Of a DNA stretch of 64,000 bases, positions 52,985 to 61,650 are shown one piece after another (the first letter of the stretch is position 1; each line of letters starts with the position of its first letter). The notes beneath the pieces are model-generated. The model did no database searches. It saw only the letters and a program-made list of their open reading frames with translations, and was not told the DNA's origin. Origin of the DNA: Bordetella trematum. Lineage in GTDB: Bacteria; Pseudomonadota; Gammaproteobacteria; Burkholderiales; Burkholderiaceae_B. A program made the translations under genes and the position numbers. The DNA lies in the NCBI RefSeq assembly GCF_900078335.1, contig NZ_FKBR01000006.1, positions 291,490-355,489 of the forward strand. The letters run 5' to 3'.

Positions 52985-54315
52985 GCCTGCGCCTGCGCGC
53001 CGTGCTGATTGCCGGAGTCGCCCTGGCCGTGCTGTGGCTGGCCGCTGCGGCCTGGATGATGCGCGGCGTGCAATCCAACCTCGAACACACGCTGGACGGC
53101 CGCTTGGCCATGTCGGCGCGCATGGTGGCCGGGCTGCTGCAACGCTCCGCCCTGGGGCCCGGCGCTCTCAACGCCGACCTGGCCCACGCGGTGCGGGTAG
53201 GCGGCGGCGAAGGCATCGCCTGCGAAGTGCGCGCCATGCGCGGCGAAGTGCTGGTCAGCACCGAACAACAATCGCCGGCCATCTTTGCCAGCCTGCCGGC
53301 CGGCTACAGCACCCGCCAGATCCAGGGCAAGGATTGGCGCGTCTACGTCCTGCAGGCCGGCGACTACCAGATCACCACCGCCGATCGCATCGACCAGCGC
53401 AGCCAGCTGGGGCGCGACCTCCTGATGGCCGCGGGCGTGCCCTTCCTCATCGCCCTGATCGGCGGGCTGATCGCGCTGTGGATCGGCATCGGGCACGGGC
53501 TGGCGCCGCTGCGCGCCCTGTGCCAGCAGCTACGCGGCAAAGCCACCGACGACACCACGCCCATCACCGTGGCGCATCCGCCCAAAGAGTTACGCACCGT
53601 GCTGGATGCGCTCAATGGGCTGCTGGGCAGGCTGGCGCGCGCCCTGACCAGCCAGCGCGCCTTCACCGACGCGGCCGCGCACGAGCTGCGTACGCCGCTG
53701 ACGGTGATCGATACCCACCTGCAGGTCATCCGCCTGAGCGACGCCAGGCAGGCCGAGGCCTCGCTCGGCCATGCCGAGGAAGGCGTGCGCCGGCTGCGCC
53801 ACACCCTGGACCAGATGATGGATCTGGCACGCACCGAATCCGGGCCGCAGCCGGCGACGACGAGCGTCGGCCTGTCTACCATCCTGCGTGCCCTGGCCGC
53901 CAGCCGGCCCGAGGCCGACCGCCAACGCCTGCACCTGGCGCTGGATCCCGCCGACCCGCCCTGCCCATTGCCGCGCACCATGCTGGAAACCGCCGTGCGC
54001 AACCTGTTGGACAACGCCTTGCGCTATGCTCCTGCCGACAGCCCGGTGCATCTCAGCCTGAACGTCGATACCGCCAACGGCCTGTGCTGCATCACGGTCG
54101 CCGACCGGGGGCCGGGCCTGGACCCGGCGCAGGCCACCCGGATCGGCCAGCGTTTCTGGCGCGGCGACCAGGGCCGCCGCGACAATAGCGGGTCCGGGCT
54201 CGGCATTTCCATCGTACAGGCCATTGCCCAGCGCTATGGCGCAGACCTGTGCCTGAGCCCGCGCGAGGGCGGCGGGCTGCAGGCCGAGTTGCGATTTCCC
54301 CTGAACCTTCCTTGA
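52981..54315 (+). CDS. sensor histidine kinase
   Basis: Inner-membrane sensor of 444 residues. It has two hydrophobic segments (about residues 8-25 and 145-168) flanking a periplasmic domain of about 120 residues, a HAMP-like linker, the phosphorylated His in TDAAAHELRTPLTVI (H-box) near residue 237, an N-box NLLDNALRYAP, and G boxes DRGPGLDPA and GSGLGISIV. It is of the QseC/PmrB type. The periplasmic domain contains a Cys in GIACEVRAMRG, which could matter if the system senses envelope redox state. It overlaps the response regulator gene by four bases. Confidence 0.92.
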   Translation: MSLRLRAVLIAGVALAVLWLAAAAWMMRGVQSNLEHTLDGRLAMSARMVAGLLQRSALGPGALNADLAHAVRVGGGEGIACEVRAMRGEVLVSTEQQSPAIFASLPAGYSTRQIQGKDWRVYVLQAGDYQITTADRIDQRSQLGRDLLMAAGVPFLIALIGGLIALWIGIGHGLAPLRALCQQLRGKATDDTTPITVAHPPKELRTVLDALNGLLGRLARALTSQRAFTDAAAHELRTPLTVIDTHLQVIRLSDARQAEASLGHAEEGVRRLRHTLDQMMDLARTESGPQPATTSVGLSTILRALAASRPEADRQRLHLALDPADPPCPLPRTMLETAVRNLLDNALRYAPADSPVHLSLNVDTANGLCCITVADRGPGLDPAQATRIGQRFWRGDQGRRDNSGSGLGISIVQAIAQRYGADLCLSPREGGGLQAELRFPLNLP

Positions 54316-54356
54316 CCCTACGGCCCGAACAGGCCCTGACGCTTGCTGCCAACGAC

Positions 54357-54848
54357 ATGCCAGAACTGCATTTCCGCTTCGCCACCCCTGCCGACGCTGC
54401 CCGCTGCCGCGAGATCGAAGTCGCCGCCTACGAAGGCGACGAAGCCGCCAGCCTGGCCAAGATCACCACCCGCATCGAGCAATATCCCGAAGGCTTTCTG
54501 ATCATGGAAAAAGACGGGAAAGTGATCGGCTACATCAACAGCGGCTGCGCCCACGAAGTGCGCATGTCCGATGACGCCTTCAAGGAATTGATCGGCCATG
54601 ACCCGGCCGCGCCCAACGTTGTCATCATGTCGGTCGCCATCGACCCCGAGCACCAGGGCCGCGGCTACGCCGGCCCGCTGATGCGCGCCTTCGTCAAACA
54701 GATGCAGGAGCGGGGCAAAGCCACCATCCACCTGATGTGCAAGGAGCGCCACATCCCGCTCTATGAGCACTTCGGCTACCACTACCAGAAGCCATCGGCA
54801 TCCGGGTTGGGCGGTATGTCATGGCACGAAATGCGCATGGACCTGTGA
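54357..54848 (+). CDS. GNAT-family N-acetyltransferase
   Basis: A 163-residue acetyltransferase with the acetyl-CoA-binding segment VAIDPEHQGRGYAGPLMRAFV (Q/RxxGxG/A motif) and the GNAT C-terminal IPLYEHFGYHY. The order resembles serotonin (arylalkylamine) N-acetyltransferase-like bacterial enzymes, with an N-terminal DAARCREIEVAAYEGDEAAS. The substrate is not predictable. It starts 41 bases after the kinase gene; the ATG at 54357 is chosen because the domain begins at once. Confidence 0.85.
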   Translation: MPELHFRFATPADAARCREIEVAAYEGDEAASLAKITTRIEQYPEGFLIMEKDGKVIGYINSGCAHEVRMSDDAFKELIGHDPAAPNVVIMSVAIDPEHQGRGYAGPLMRAFVKQMQERGKATIHLMCKERHIPLYEHFGYHYQKPSASGLGGMSWHEMRMDL

Positions 54849-54854
54849 CACGGA

Positions 54855-54894
54855 AAGAAAAAGGCCGGCCCGTGTGAATGCACGGACCGCGGCC
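54855..54894 (-). terminator. intrinsic terminator of the nitroreductase gene
   Basis: A GC-rich imperfect stem (arms 54863-54874 and 54881-54894) is followed on the minus strand by TTTTTCTTTCC. It lies 20 bases beyond the nitroreductase stop. Confidence 0.75.
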
Positions 54895-54914
54895 CTTCCC
54901 GACTTGCCGCAGTG

Positions 54915-55517
54915 TCAGCCTGCCTGCACCGGCTCGCCGGTCCACTCCGTGATGAAGTCCTGATAATCAGGTCGCGTGACGGGCGGCACCGCGCAAGCCG
55001 GCGTGCCGATGGCCAGATAGCCCATGAAGCGGTAATCCAGCGGATCCAGGCCGAGGATCTCCTGAACCTCCTCGACATAGGTGCCCAGGCCGGTACTCCA
55101 GAACGCGCCGTAGCCCAGCATATGGGTGGCGTTCAGGATGTTCATCACGGCGGCGCCCGTGGCCAGCACCTGCTCCTGCTCACGCACCTTGGAGCTATGG
55201 TCGATCTTGGCAGCCAGCGCCAGGAACAAGGGCACGCCGGCCATCCAGCTGCGCACGGCCTTCTCCTTTTCGGGCGTCATGCGCGGGTCACCGCTGCGCT
55301 TGACGGCGTCGAGCGCCACATCGGCAAAGCGGCCAATGGCCTCGCCCTGGATCTTCACGAAACGCCACGGCCGCAACGCGCCATGATCCGGCGCGCTCAT
55401 GGCGGCCTGAAGAATCTGGGCCAGCTCGTCGGGCTTGGGCGCCGGCGCGCGCAGCAACTTCATGGAGCGGCGCGTATTGAGCGCGTGAAGAGCGGGATTG
55501 ACAGCGTGTTCGGTCAT
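54915..55517 (-). CDS. nitroreductase family protein (YdjA-like)
   Basis: FMN-dependent NAD(P)H oxidoreductase of 200 residues. It shows the flavin-contact NTRRSMKLLRAPAPKPDELAQIL and SAPDHGALRPWRFV, then the helix GAAVMNILNATHMLGYGAFWSTG and the C-terminal LAIGTPA segment, all as in the short YdjA-type nitroreductases. The natural substrate is unknown. It forms a single-gene transcript ending at a strong terminator. Confidence 0.88.
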   Translation of the reverse strand: MTEHAVNPALHALNTRRSMKLLRAPAPKPDELAQILQAAMSAPDHGALRPWRFVKIQGEAIGRFADVALDAVKRSGDPRMTPEKEKAVRSWMAGVPLFLALAAKIDHSSKVREQEQVLATGAAVMNILNATHMLGYGAFWSTGLGTYVEEVQEILGLDPLDYRFMGYLAIGTPACAVPPVTRPDYQDFITEWTGEPVQAG

Positions 55518-55662
55518 GGCTTGCGAAACTCCAGCGGGCGCGGACGCGGCAGTCGCGACGCCCCCGGCCCGATCGGGCGTTAATGAGAAAGGTTCTTATG
55601 ATAGCGGCAGCCGGCACGGGGCTGCGCCATCCCCCGCCGGCAGGCAGGGACATTCGGCGATA

Positions 55663-56097
55663 TCAGCCCAGATGGGTATGCCGCTCCGGACGTTCTTCGA
55701 CCTGCATCTGCGACAGGCCGTGCAGAATGCCGCAGTCGTCGACGTCGGGACGTGCTTCGGCGCACTGATGCCGCAGCTGGGCCAATTGTTCCTTGAGCTG
55801 GGTCAGTTCGGCAATGCGCGCATCCACATGGGCAATGTGCTCATCGAACAGTTCATTGATGCCGCCACATCCAGCCCGATGGTTGTCGGTCAGTTGCAGA
55901 ATGGCCCGGATTTCGTCCTGGGTCATATCGAGCGCGCGGCAATTGCGTATCAGGCGCAAACGTTCGAGATGGGTGGGGCCGTAGCTGCGGTAGTTATTCA
56001 TGCCCCGCTCGGGCGCGGCCAAAAGCCCTTCCTTCTCGTAGTAACGCACGGTTTCCACCGTCGTCCCGGCCGCCTTGGCAAGTTCTCCGATTTTCAT
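55663..56097 (-). CDS. cadR: Cd(II)/Pb(II)-responsive MerR-family regulator
   Basis: A 144-residue activator with the MerR DNA-binding domain (MKIGELAKAAGTTVETVRYYEKEGLL) and metal-site cysteines in the CadR/PbrR pattern: one in AGCGGINEL, and two near the C-terminus in LRHQCAEARPDVDDCGI. The tail has additional His residues. The ATG at 56097 fits the family start; eight further codons upstream are open. It is divergent from cadA and binds the operator between them. Confidence 0.93.
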   Translation of the reverse strand: MKIGELAKAAGTTVETVRYYEKEGLLAAPERGMNNYRSYGPTHLERLRLIRNCRALDMTQDEIRAILQLTDNHRAGCGGINELFDEHIAHVDARIAELTQLKEQLAQLRHQCAEARPDVDDCGILHGLSQMQVEERPERHTHLG

Positions 56098-56124
56098 ACC
56101 CGCTCCATTCCTGTATTCCAATAC

Positions 56125-56155
56125 TTGACCTTATAGTAACTCCAGGGTGTGGAAT
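56125..56155 (+). promoter_or_regulatory. CadR/PbrR-type promoter and operator of cadA
   Basis: TTGACC (56125-56130) and TGGAAT (56150-56155) are separated by 19 bp. The dyad ACCTTATAGT-n-ACTCCAGGGT (56128-56148) matches the CadR/PbrR/ZntR operator style. An 8-bp inverted repeat, GTATTCCA / TGGAATAC, flanks it (56113-56120 and 56150-56157). Confidence 0.82.
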
Positions 56156-56210
56156 ACGCCTGAAATCACCGGCCAAGGCGCCGGATGAATGGAACAAGGA
56201 CTCAACCCAT

Positions 56211-58601
56211 ATGCCCAGCCCCTCCCGTTCGGCCGCCCCCGACACCCGCGGCGCCTGCTGCGGCCAGCAACCGGCCTCGCAAGGCCAGCAACGCGCCCAT
56301 GACACGGCCTGCCAGCAGGATCACTCCCATGAGGCCGGCCACCAGCACAGCCACAGTCATGATCATGCCCATGATCACGACCACGATCACGATCACAGCC
56401 ACCCGGCAGCCGCCGAGGGTGGCGAGTGCTGCGGCGCCCAAGGCTTCAGCGCCGCGCCCTTGCGCGCCAGCGACCTTCAGGCCGGCCCCGGCCAGACGCT
56501 CTCGCGCCTGCGCATCGGCCAGATGGACTGCCCGACCGAAGAAACCCTCATCCGCAAGAAACTCGGCGGCATGAATGAAGTCCGGGAACTGGACTTCAAT
56601 CTCATGCAGCGCGTGCTTACGGTGGTGCATGACGACGGCACCCTCGAAGGGGTGATGGCCGCCGTTCGCAGCCTGGACATGACGCCCGAGCTCATCGAAG
56701 GCGACGCCGCCCCTGCGGCCGCGCCGCAGGCCAAACCTGCCTGGCGCATGCTGGCCGTGGGCGGCGTGCTGGCAGCACTGTCGGAAGCCGTCCACTTTGC
56801 AGGCTGGCCCGTCTGGGTCACGGCGCTGTTTGCCCTGGGGGCAATCGCCGCCTGCGGCCTGGGCACCTACCGCAAGGGCTGGATTGCCGTGCGCAACGGC
56901 AACCTGAACATCAACGCCCTCATGAGCATCGCCGTCACCGGCGCGGTCTTCATCGGGCAGTGGCCCGAGGCGGCGATGGTGATGGCCCTCTTCAACGTGG
57001 CCGAGCTCATCGAGGCGCGCGCCCTGGACCGTGCCCGCAACGCCGTTCGCGGCCTGATGGACCTTGCTCCCCAGACCGCCCTGCGCCAGGACGCCAATGG
57101 CGAGTGGATCGAAGTGCCGGCCGCGCAACTGCGCGTGGGCGACAGCGTACGGGTGCGCCCCGGCGAGCGGATTGCCGCCGATGGCGCGATCACCGAGGGC
57201 CAGTCCGCCATCGACCAATCCCCCATCACCGGCGAGAGCATGCCGGTCGAGAAAGCAGTGGGCGACGAGGTTTTCGCCGGCACGGTCAATACCTCCGGCA
57301 GCTTTGACTACCGGGTCACGGCCGGCGCGGGCAGCACCACGCTCGACCGCATCATCCATGCGGTGGAACAGGCCCAGGGCGCCCGCGCGCCGACCCAGCG
57401 CTTCATCGACAGCTTCTCGCGCGTCTATACGCCCACCATGGTCGTGATCGCCCTGCTGGTGGCCATCGTGCCGCCGCTGGTGGTGGGCCAGGCCTGGCTG
57501 GAAGCCATCTACCGCGCGCTGGCGCTGCTGATCATCGCCTGCCCCTGCGCGCTGGTGATCTCCACCCCCGTGAGCGTGGTCAGCGGCCTGACGGCTGCGG
57601 CCCGTCGCGGCATTCTCATCAAGGGCGGGGTATATCTGGAAAACGGCCGCAAGCTGCGCTGGCTGGCCCTGGACAAGACCGGCACCCTCACGCGCGGCAA
57701 GCCTGTACAGACCGACCTCGACGTGGTCGAACCGGTCAGCCAGGCCGGGCAGTCCAGCGCCCTCATCCTGAGCAGCCTGGCCTCGCGCTCCGACCACCCC
57801 GTCTCGCGCGCACTGGCCCAGGCGGCCGCCGGCACCCGCTTCCTGGAGGTCAGCGACTTCCAGGCCCTGGCCGGGCGCGGGGTATCGGGCCGCATCGGCG
57901 AGGAGACGTTCTACCTCGGCAATCGCCGCCTGATGCGCGAACTGGGCGTACTCACCCCCGAGATCGAAACCCGCATCGACGCATTCGAGACGGCCGGCAA
58001 GACGGCCAACGCCCTGAGCGATGGCCAACGCGTGCTGGCCCTGGCAGCCGTGGCCGACACGCTCAAGCCGACCAGCGCCGCCGCCATCGCCGATCTGCAC
58101 ACGCTCGGCGTCAAGACTCTCATGCTGACCGGCGACAACGCCCGCACGGCGCAGGCCGTGGCCCGTGAAGCCGGCATCGACGAAGCCCATGGTGATCTGC
58201 TGCCCGAAGACAAGCTCACCCGTGTCGCTGCCAAGCACGAGGCCGGCGATGGGATGGTGGGCATGGTCGGAGATGGCATCAATGACGCCCCGGCGCTGGC
58301 GCGCGCCGACATCGGCTTTGCCATGGGCGCGGCCGGCACCGGCACCGCCATCGAAACCGCCGACGTCGCCCTGATGGACGACGACCTGCGCAAGATCGGC
58401 ACCTTCCTGCGCCTGTCGCGCGCCACGCATCGCATCCTGACGCAGAACATCACGCTTGCGCTGGGCATCAAGGCGATTTTCCTGGTGCTGGCTGTCAGCG
58501 GCGACGCCACGCTCTGGATGGCTGTGTTCGCCGACGTGGGCGCCAGCCTGCTGGTGGTGGCCAACGGCCTGCGCCTGCTGCGAGCCGGCCAGGGGCGCTA
58601 G
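56211..58601 (+). CDS. cadA: Cd/Pb/Zn-exporting P1B-type ATPase
   Basis: Heavy-metal efflux pump of 796 residues in the inner membrane. A His/Asp-rich segment (about residues 38-64) and Cys pairs (ACC, ECC) precede an HMA domain whose metal loop is MDCPTEE, with a single Cys and acidic residues as in Pb/Cd pumps. The core has TGES, the membrane CPC motif near residue 444, the phosphorylated DKTGT near 488, the HP motif in SDHPVSRAL, and GDGINDAPAL. It is controlled by the divergent cadR through the 19-bp-spacer promoter. The exact metal range is inference. Confidence 0.94.
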   Translation: MPSPSRSAAPDTRGACCGQQPASQGQQRAHDTACQQDHSHEAGHQHSHSHDHAHDHDHDHDHSHPAAAEGGECCGAQGFSAAPLRASDLQAGPGQTLSRLRIGQMDCPTEETLIRKKLGGMNEVRELDFNLMQRVLTVVHDDGTLEGVMAAVRSLDMTPELIEGDAAPAAAPQAKPAWRMLAVGGVLAALSEAVHFAGWPVWVTALFALGAIAACGLGTYRKGWIAVRNGNLNINALMSIAVTGAVFIGQWPEAAMVMALFNVAELIEARALDRARNAVRGLMDLAPQTALRQDANGEWIEVPAAQLRVGDSVRVRPGERIAADGAITEGQSAIDQSPITGESMPVEKAVGDEVFAGTVNTSGSFDYRVTAGAGSTTLDRIIHAVEQAQGARAPTQRFIDSFSRVYTPTMVVIALLVAIVPPLVVGQAWLEAIYRALALLIIACPCALVISTPVSVVSGLTAAARRGILIKGGVYLENGRKLRWLALDKTGTLTRGKPVQTDLDVVEPVSQAGQSSALILSSLASRSDHPVSRALAQAAAGTRFLEVSDFQALAGRGVSGRIGEETFYLGNRRLMRELGVLTPEIETRIDAFETAGKTANALSDGQRVLALAAVADTLKPTSAAAIADLHTLGVKTLMLTGDNARTAQAVAREAGIDEAHGDLLPEDKLTRVAAKHEAGDGMVGMVGDGINDAPALARADIGFAMGAAGTGTAIETADVALMDDDLRKIGTFLRLSRATHRILTQNITLALGIKAIFLVLAVSGDATLWMAVFADVGASLLVVANGLRLLRAGQGR

Positions 58602-58787
58602 CCCCGCCCGCCTGCTGCGCCACCGCGGCCCGCCCTGCGCCTGAACCGGCCGGGCGGGCCGCCACATTTTGTTGCGGCCGGAAAAATAAACTCATCACTA
58701 TGCGCGCGGACCTCTCTACAGTGCGCCCGCGGCAGACACGACGTGCCTGCCTAATCTGTCATACCAACAAAAGGAAAGAAAGAGGAT

Positions 58788-59561
58788 ATGAAGCCCGTTC
58801 AACGCGCCCTGCTCCTGACCGCCCTGGCCGGCAGCCTGACCCTGGCCGGTTGCGCCAGCCTCAAGAACCTGGACACCAACAACCTGATGAGCGCCGGCAG
58901 CGACATGGCCAAGGCCGCCACGCTCTCGGATGCGGATATCGTCCAGCTCTCGAACGCCGCATGCAAGGAAAGCGACGCCCAGTCGAAGGTGGCGCCCGCC
59001 GGCAACAAGTATGCCAAGCGCCTGAACAAGGTCATGGCCGGTTTCGGCAACATGAATGTCAACGGGCAGAAGATCAACTACAAGGTCTACCAGACCAACG
59101 AAGTCAACGCCTGGGCGATGGGCAATGGTTGCGTGCGCGTCTACAGCGGCCTGATGGACATGATGAACGACGACGAACTGCGCGGCGTGATCGGCCACGA
59201 GATCGGCCACGTTGCCCTGGGCCACAGCAAGAAGGCCATGCAGACCGCCTACGCCGTAAGCGCAGCCCGCTCGGCCGCCGGCGCTGCCGGCAATAGCGTG
59301 GTCAACGCGCTGAATTCCTCGCAACTGGGCGACCTGACCGAGAAATTCATCAATGCCCAATTCTCGCAGTCGCAGGAATCGGATGCCGATGACTACTCCT
59401 ACGACCTGCTGAAGCAGAAGAAAATGAACACCAAGGGCCTGGTGACGGCCTTCCAGAAACTGGGCGAACTGGACGGCGGGGAAAGCAGCATGCTGAGCTC
59501 GCACCCGTCCTCGCCGTCGCGCGCCGCGCACATCCAGCAGCGCATCGACAGCGGCAAGTAA
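58788..59561 (+). CDS. M48-family lipoprotein metalloprotease
   Basis: Zinc protease of 257 residues attached to a membrane by a lipid: signal peptide with lipobox LTLAGC. The catalytic HEIGH lies near residue 137 in GVIGHEIGHVALGHS, and a downstream ESDADDY supplies the third zinc ligand. It resembles LoiP/YggG-type envelope proteases, which take part in outer-membrane protein quality control. AAGGAAAGAAAGAGG lies ahead of the ATG and a strong terminator follows the stop codon. Confidence 0.92.
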   Translation: MKPVQRALLLTALAGSLTLAGCASLKNLDTNNLMSAGSDMAKAATLSDADIVQLSNAACKESDAQSKVAPAGNKYAKRLNKVMAGFGNMNVNGQKINYKVYQTNEVNAWAMGNGCVRVYSGLMDMMNDDELRGVIGHEIGHVALGHSKKAMQTAYAVSAARSAAGAAGNSVVNALNSSQLGDLTEKFINAQFSQSQESDADDYSYDLLKQKKMNTKGLVTAFQKLGELDGGESSMLSSHPSSPSRAAHIQQRIDSGK

Positions 59562-59582
59562 TCAGATTTTTGTCTGACTTGA

Positions 59583-59612
59583 ATGGCTTCGTGCCCTGGC
59601 ACGAAGCCATTT
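59583..59612 (+). terminator. intrinsic terminator of the M48 protease gene
   Basis: A 12-bp perfect stem with a CCTG loop (arms 59583-59594 and 59599-59610) is followed by TTTTTGTTT. Confidence 0.93.
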
Positions 59613-59636
59613 TTGTTTCAGGACAGCTCCGGCGCT

Positions 59637-59927
59637 CTACTTCGGGATTCGTTCCTCTGCCTGTTGTCCGGTGTAGATGCACAGGGCGGAGTTGTAACTG
59701 TTATAAGCAATCGCGTACCGGAAATCGCAGAAATACGAGGGGTGCTTGGTCGCGATCGCATCGCCCGCCTGGCATTGCCCGCCCAGGTTCTCGACCAGGG
59801 TATCGGCATTGGCGCCAAGGCAGGCCTTGCCCGTGGGCGCAGGTGGCGCCTCGCGACCGCAGGCCGTCAGAAACAGAGGGGCGAGCAGCGCCGCCAGCAG
59901 CAAACGTTTCACCGGGACATCCTTCAA
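59637..59927 (-). CDS. small putative lipoprotein
   Basis: A 96-residue product with a clear lipoprotein signal, LLLAALLAPLFLTAC, followed by Gly-Arg. The mature part of about 73 residues has four further cysteines (ACLG, GQCQ, FCDF, LCIY) that could form two disulfide bonds. I do not recognise a family. It ends 24 bases from the M48 terminator and is convergent with that gene. The lipobox and Cys pattern make it likely to be real. Confidence 0.72.
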   Translation of the reverse strand: MKDVPVKRLLLAALLAPLFLTACGREAPPAPTGKACLGANADTLVENLGGQCQAGDAIATKHPSYFCDFRYAIAYNSYNSALCIYTGQQAEERIPK

Positions 59928-60090
59928 AAAGACGGCATCCTAACAAAGCTGCCCCGCAGCCGGCCATTTTCTGACAAATACTAAAGTTCGGCTCTGCGCT
60001 GCCGATAACGAGTGAAAGCCTTCCCCGCCACCCTGCCCTGCCTTACGGCGGACAGGCGTTGGCGCCCTACCGCTCGTTACCCGCCGCCTC

Positions 60091-60417
60091 ATGTCCAAAC
60101 TCAAGATTTCCGGTATTGCCGCCCGCCTGACCCTCGCCCTGGCCGGTGTCGGCGCCCTGTCTGCCGCCCACGCCGATCGACTGATCATTCGTTTCGTGGG
60201 CCAGATCACCGAAGCGTCCTGCCAACCGCTGCCCAGCAACAATGCCCGCGCAGCCACCCTGCAATGCCGCTCGCCGATCGATCAGAGCCCGGAGCTGTGG
60301 ACCACGCCGTTGCGCGCCGGCGAAACCCAGCTGACCACGCGTGCCAAGCACAGCGTGCGCGAAGTCTTCCAGGGCGGCAAGGCCGTGGGCACGGTGATGA
60401 CGGTGGAATACTTCTGA
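60091..60417 (+). CDS. small secreted pilin-like protein
   Basis: A 108-residue precursor with a signal peptide (RLTLALAGVGALSAAHA) and a mature chain of about 79 residues. The start DRLIIRFVGQITEASC resembles the first strand of chaperone-usher pilins (FxGxITxASC). The end GTVMTVEYF has alternating hydrophobics with Tyr second from the end, like the C-terminal strand of pilins and of the FimD proteins in this window. The two cysteines are only 16 residues apart, closer than in normal pilins, and the chain is about half length. It may be a minimal fimbrial subunit. No chaperone or usher gene is adjacent. Confidence 0.7.
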   Translation: MSKLKISGIAARLTLALAGVGALSAAHADRLIIRFVGQITEASCQPLPSNNARAATLQCRSPIDQSPELWTTPLRAGETQLTTRAKHSVREVFQGGKAVGTVMTVEYF

Positions 60418-60794
60418 GCCGGCGCCCCGCCGAAAACGGCATGGGCATGCCGTGTAACGACATGCCCGCTTGACTGGCGGCAATGATTGCGCGTCAGTGC
60501 ACGCCGGCGCCAGGAAACAAGGCCCGGCAAGAGCGGGCGCCCTGACCCAGCCGCCACGATCCAGGGCACGGCGGCTGCGTTACCGACCGTCCCAAGCTTC
60601 GGCTCCCCGGGCCGCCCGCCACCGGGATCGAACCTGCCCCGAAGCGTCTTCCCGCGCCGCTTCACTGCCATGGAAATCGTCACGCCCAACGATGACCCCG
60701 ACCCAAAACGTCGGTGCTGCTCAGGCCTCGATGAGCGCCGCAGAAAGGGGAAAAATCGCAAATGCCTACAATGGATGCTCATACAAGGAGTGTC
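60418..60794. other. intergenic stretch without recognised gene
   Basis: 377 bases holding the inverted repeat at 60436-60453 and, near its right end, TACAAT (60769-60774), a possible -10 element for the next gene. No other structure or coding signal was recognised. Confidence 0.5.
60436..60453. repeat. perfect 8-bp inverted repeat downstream of pilin-like gene
   Basis: ACGGCATG-GG-CATGCCGT. A second overlapping pairing (GGGCATG / CATGCCC) extends to about 60468. There is no T-run; it may be a binding site or a weak terminator. Confidence 0.4.
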
Positions 60795-61061
60795 ATGTTG
60801 GAATTCAAGCCCGGAGCACGGGCGTATTTGTCGGCAATTCGCGCCCTATCTACGGATGGGGAGGGTAATGAAATATTTGTGGGAATGACCCTCAAAGAGT
60901 CAACTTGGTACCAACAGTACCTTGATGAATCCTTCTACGGTGACGCTGACCGCACTGACGGCTCACAGGAAAAATATCTTGCCCTGCAAGACAGGCACGA
61001 AAGCGCTCGGCTAGCCGTCATCGCTGAAGAGCTATCCTCTCAAGACCCGCTCACGCAGTAG
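60795..61061 (+). CDS. hypothetical protein, 88 residues
   Basis: Starts at an ATG preceded by AAGGAG at ideal distance. The product is acidic, soluble and probably helical in its C-terminal half (EKYLALQDRHESARLAVIAEELSS), with no signal peptide or membrane segment. I recognise no family. Its base composition is less GC-rich than the genes to its left, and it lies shortly before the integrase, so it may belong to the acquired segment. Confidence 0.6.
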   Translation: MLEFKPGARAYLSAIRALSTDGEGNEIFVGMTLKESTWYQQYLDESFYGDADRTDGSQEKYLALQDRHESARLAVIAEELSSQDPLTQ

Positions 61062-61389
61062 CGCCCACGGCACGCCGCTTGCCTGGCATGGCCCGCAACA
61101 GGCAAGGCGGCGACGCCGTCAATCTGCAACACAACACCTGCACAAACGTTGCGGCGGACACTGCCGCCGCACCGGCCCTCTGCAAACAGACCCCCGACCA
61201 TCGCCGGCAGCGGCATCGTTCTACCGCCGATGCGCCGACGTCTTGACGCCCCGTGCAGGCAGCTCGCCGCCCCACCGTCTCTGCGCCGGAGACGACGCGC
61301 CGGCGTCGGGCACCTGAGCGCGGCGGATCGCGCGCATCGACATGCCAGCCTGCGAACAGGTCCGGGTACAGCGGTTGACCGGGTATCAT

Positions 61390-61612
61390 CTGGCCTCATG
61401 GGTGGCCACCCTGCCCGCCTCCGCCAAGGAGAGTGGCCAGACGAGTCGCTGCAACGACACTTATTCAAGCCACCAGCCGGAAAACCCGCAGCAATCAACG
61501 ACCTACGAGATTCATGCAATTAGCCACCTGCAAGCCCCATGCAGGTGCTCCTGTGTTTCCTGCCATAAACCCTCCTCCCCGCCAGCCCGCATAAACGCGG
61601 GCTGTTTTGTTT
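61390..61612 (+). ncRNA. candidate structured RNA ending at a terminator
   Basis: A TATCAT box is followed by TGGCCAC / GTGGCCA pairing and then an 8-bp stem CACCTGCA / TGCAGGTG, and ends with a good intrinsic terminator. The stretch GTGGCCAGACGAGTCGCTGC resembles the 5' end of bacterial RNase P RNA (..GGCCAGACAGTCGC..) with one extra base, but the rest of that RNA is absent. A fragment of rnpB at an integration site, or an unrelated small RNA, are both possible. Confidence 0.25.
61584..61612 (+). terminator. intrinsic terminator upstream of integrase
   Basis: AGCCCGC / GCGGGCT stem (61584-61590 and 61597-61603) with loop ATAAAC, followed by GTTTTGTTT. Confidence 0.8.
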
Positions 61613-61650
61613 CTGGGCGTTCCATGTAGTACTTTGCTGGCGATAGTTCA

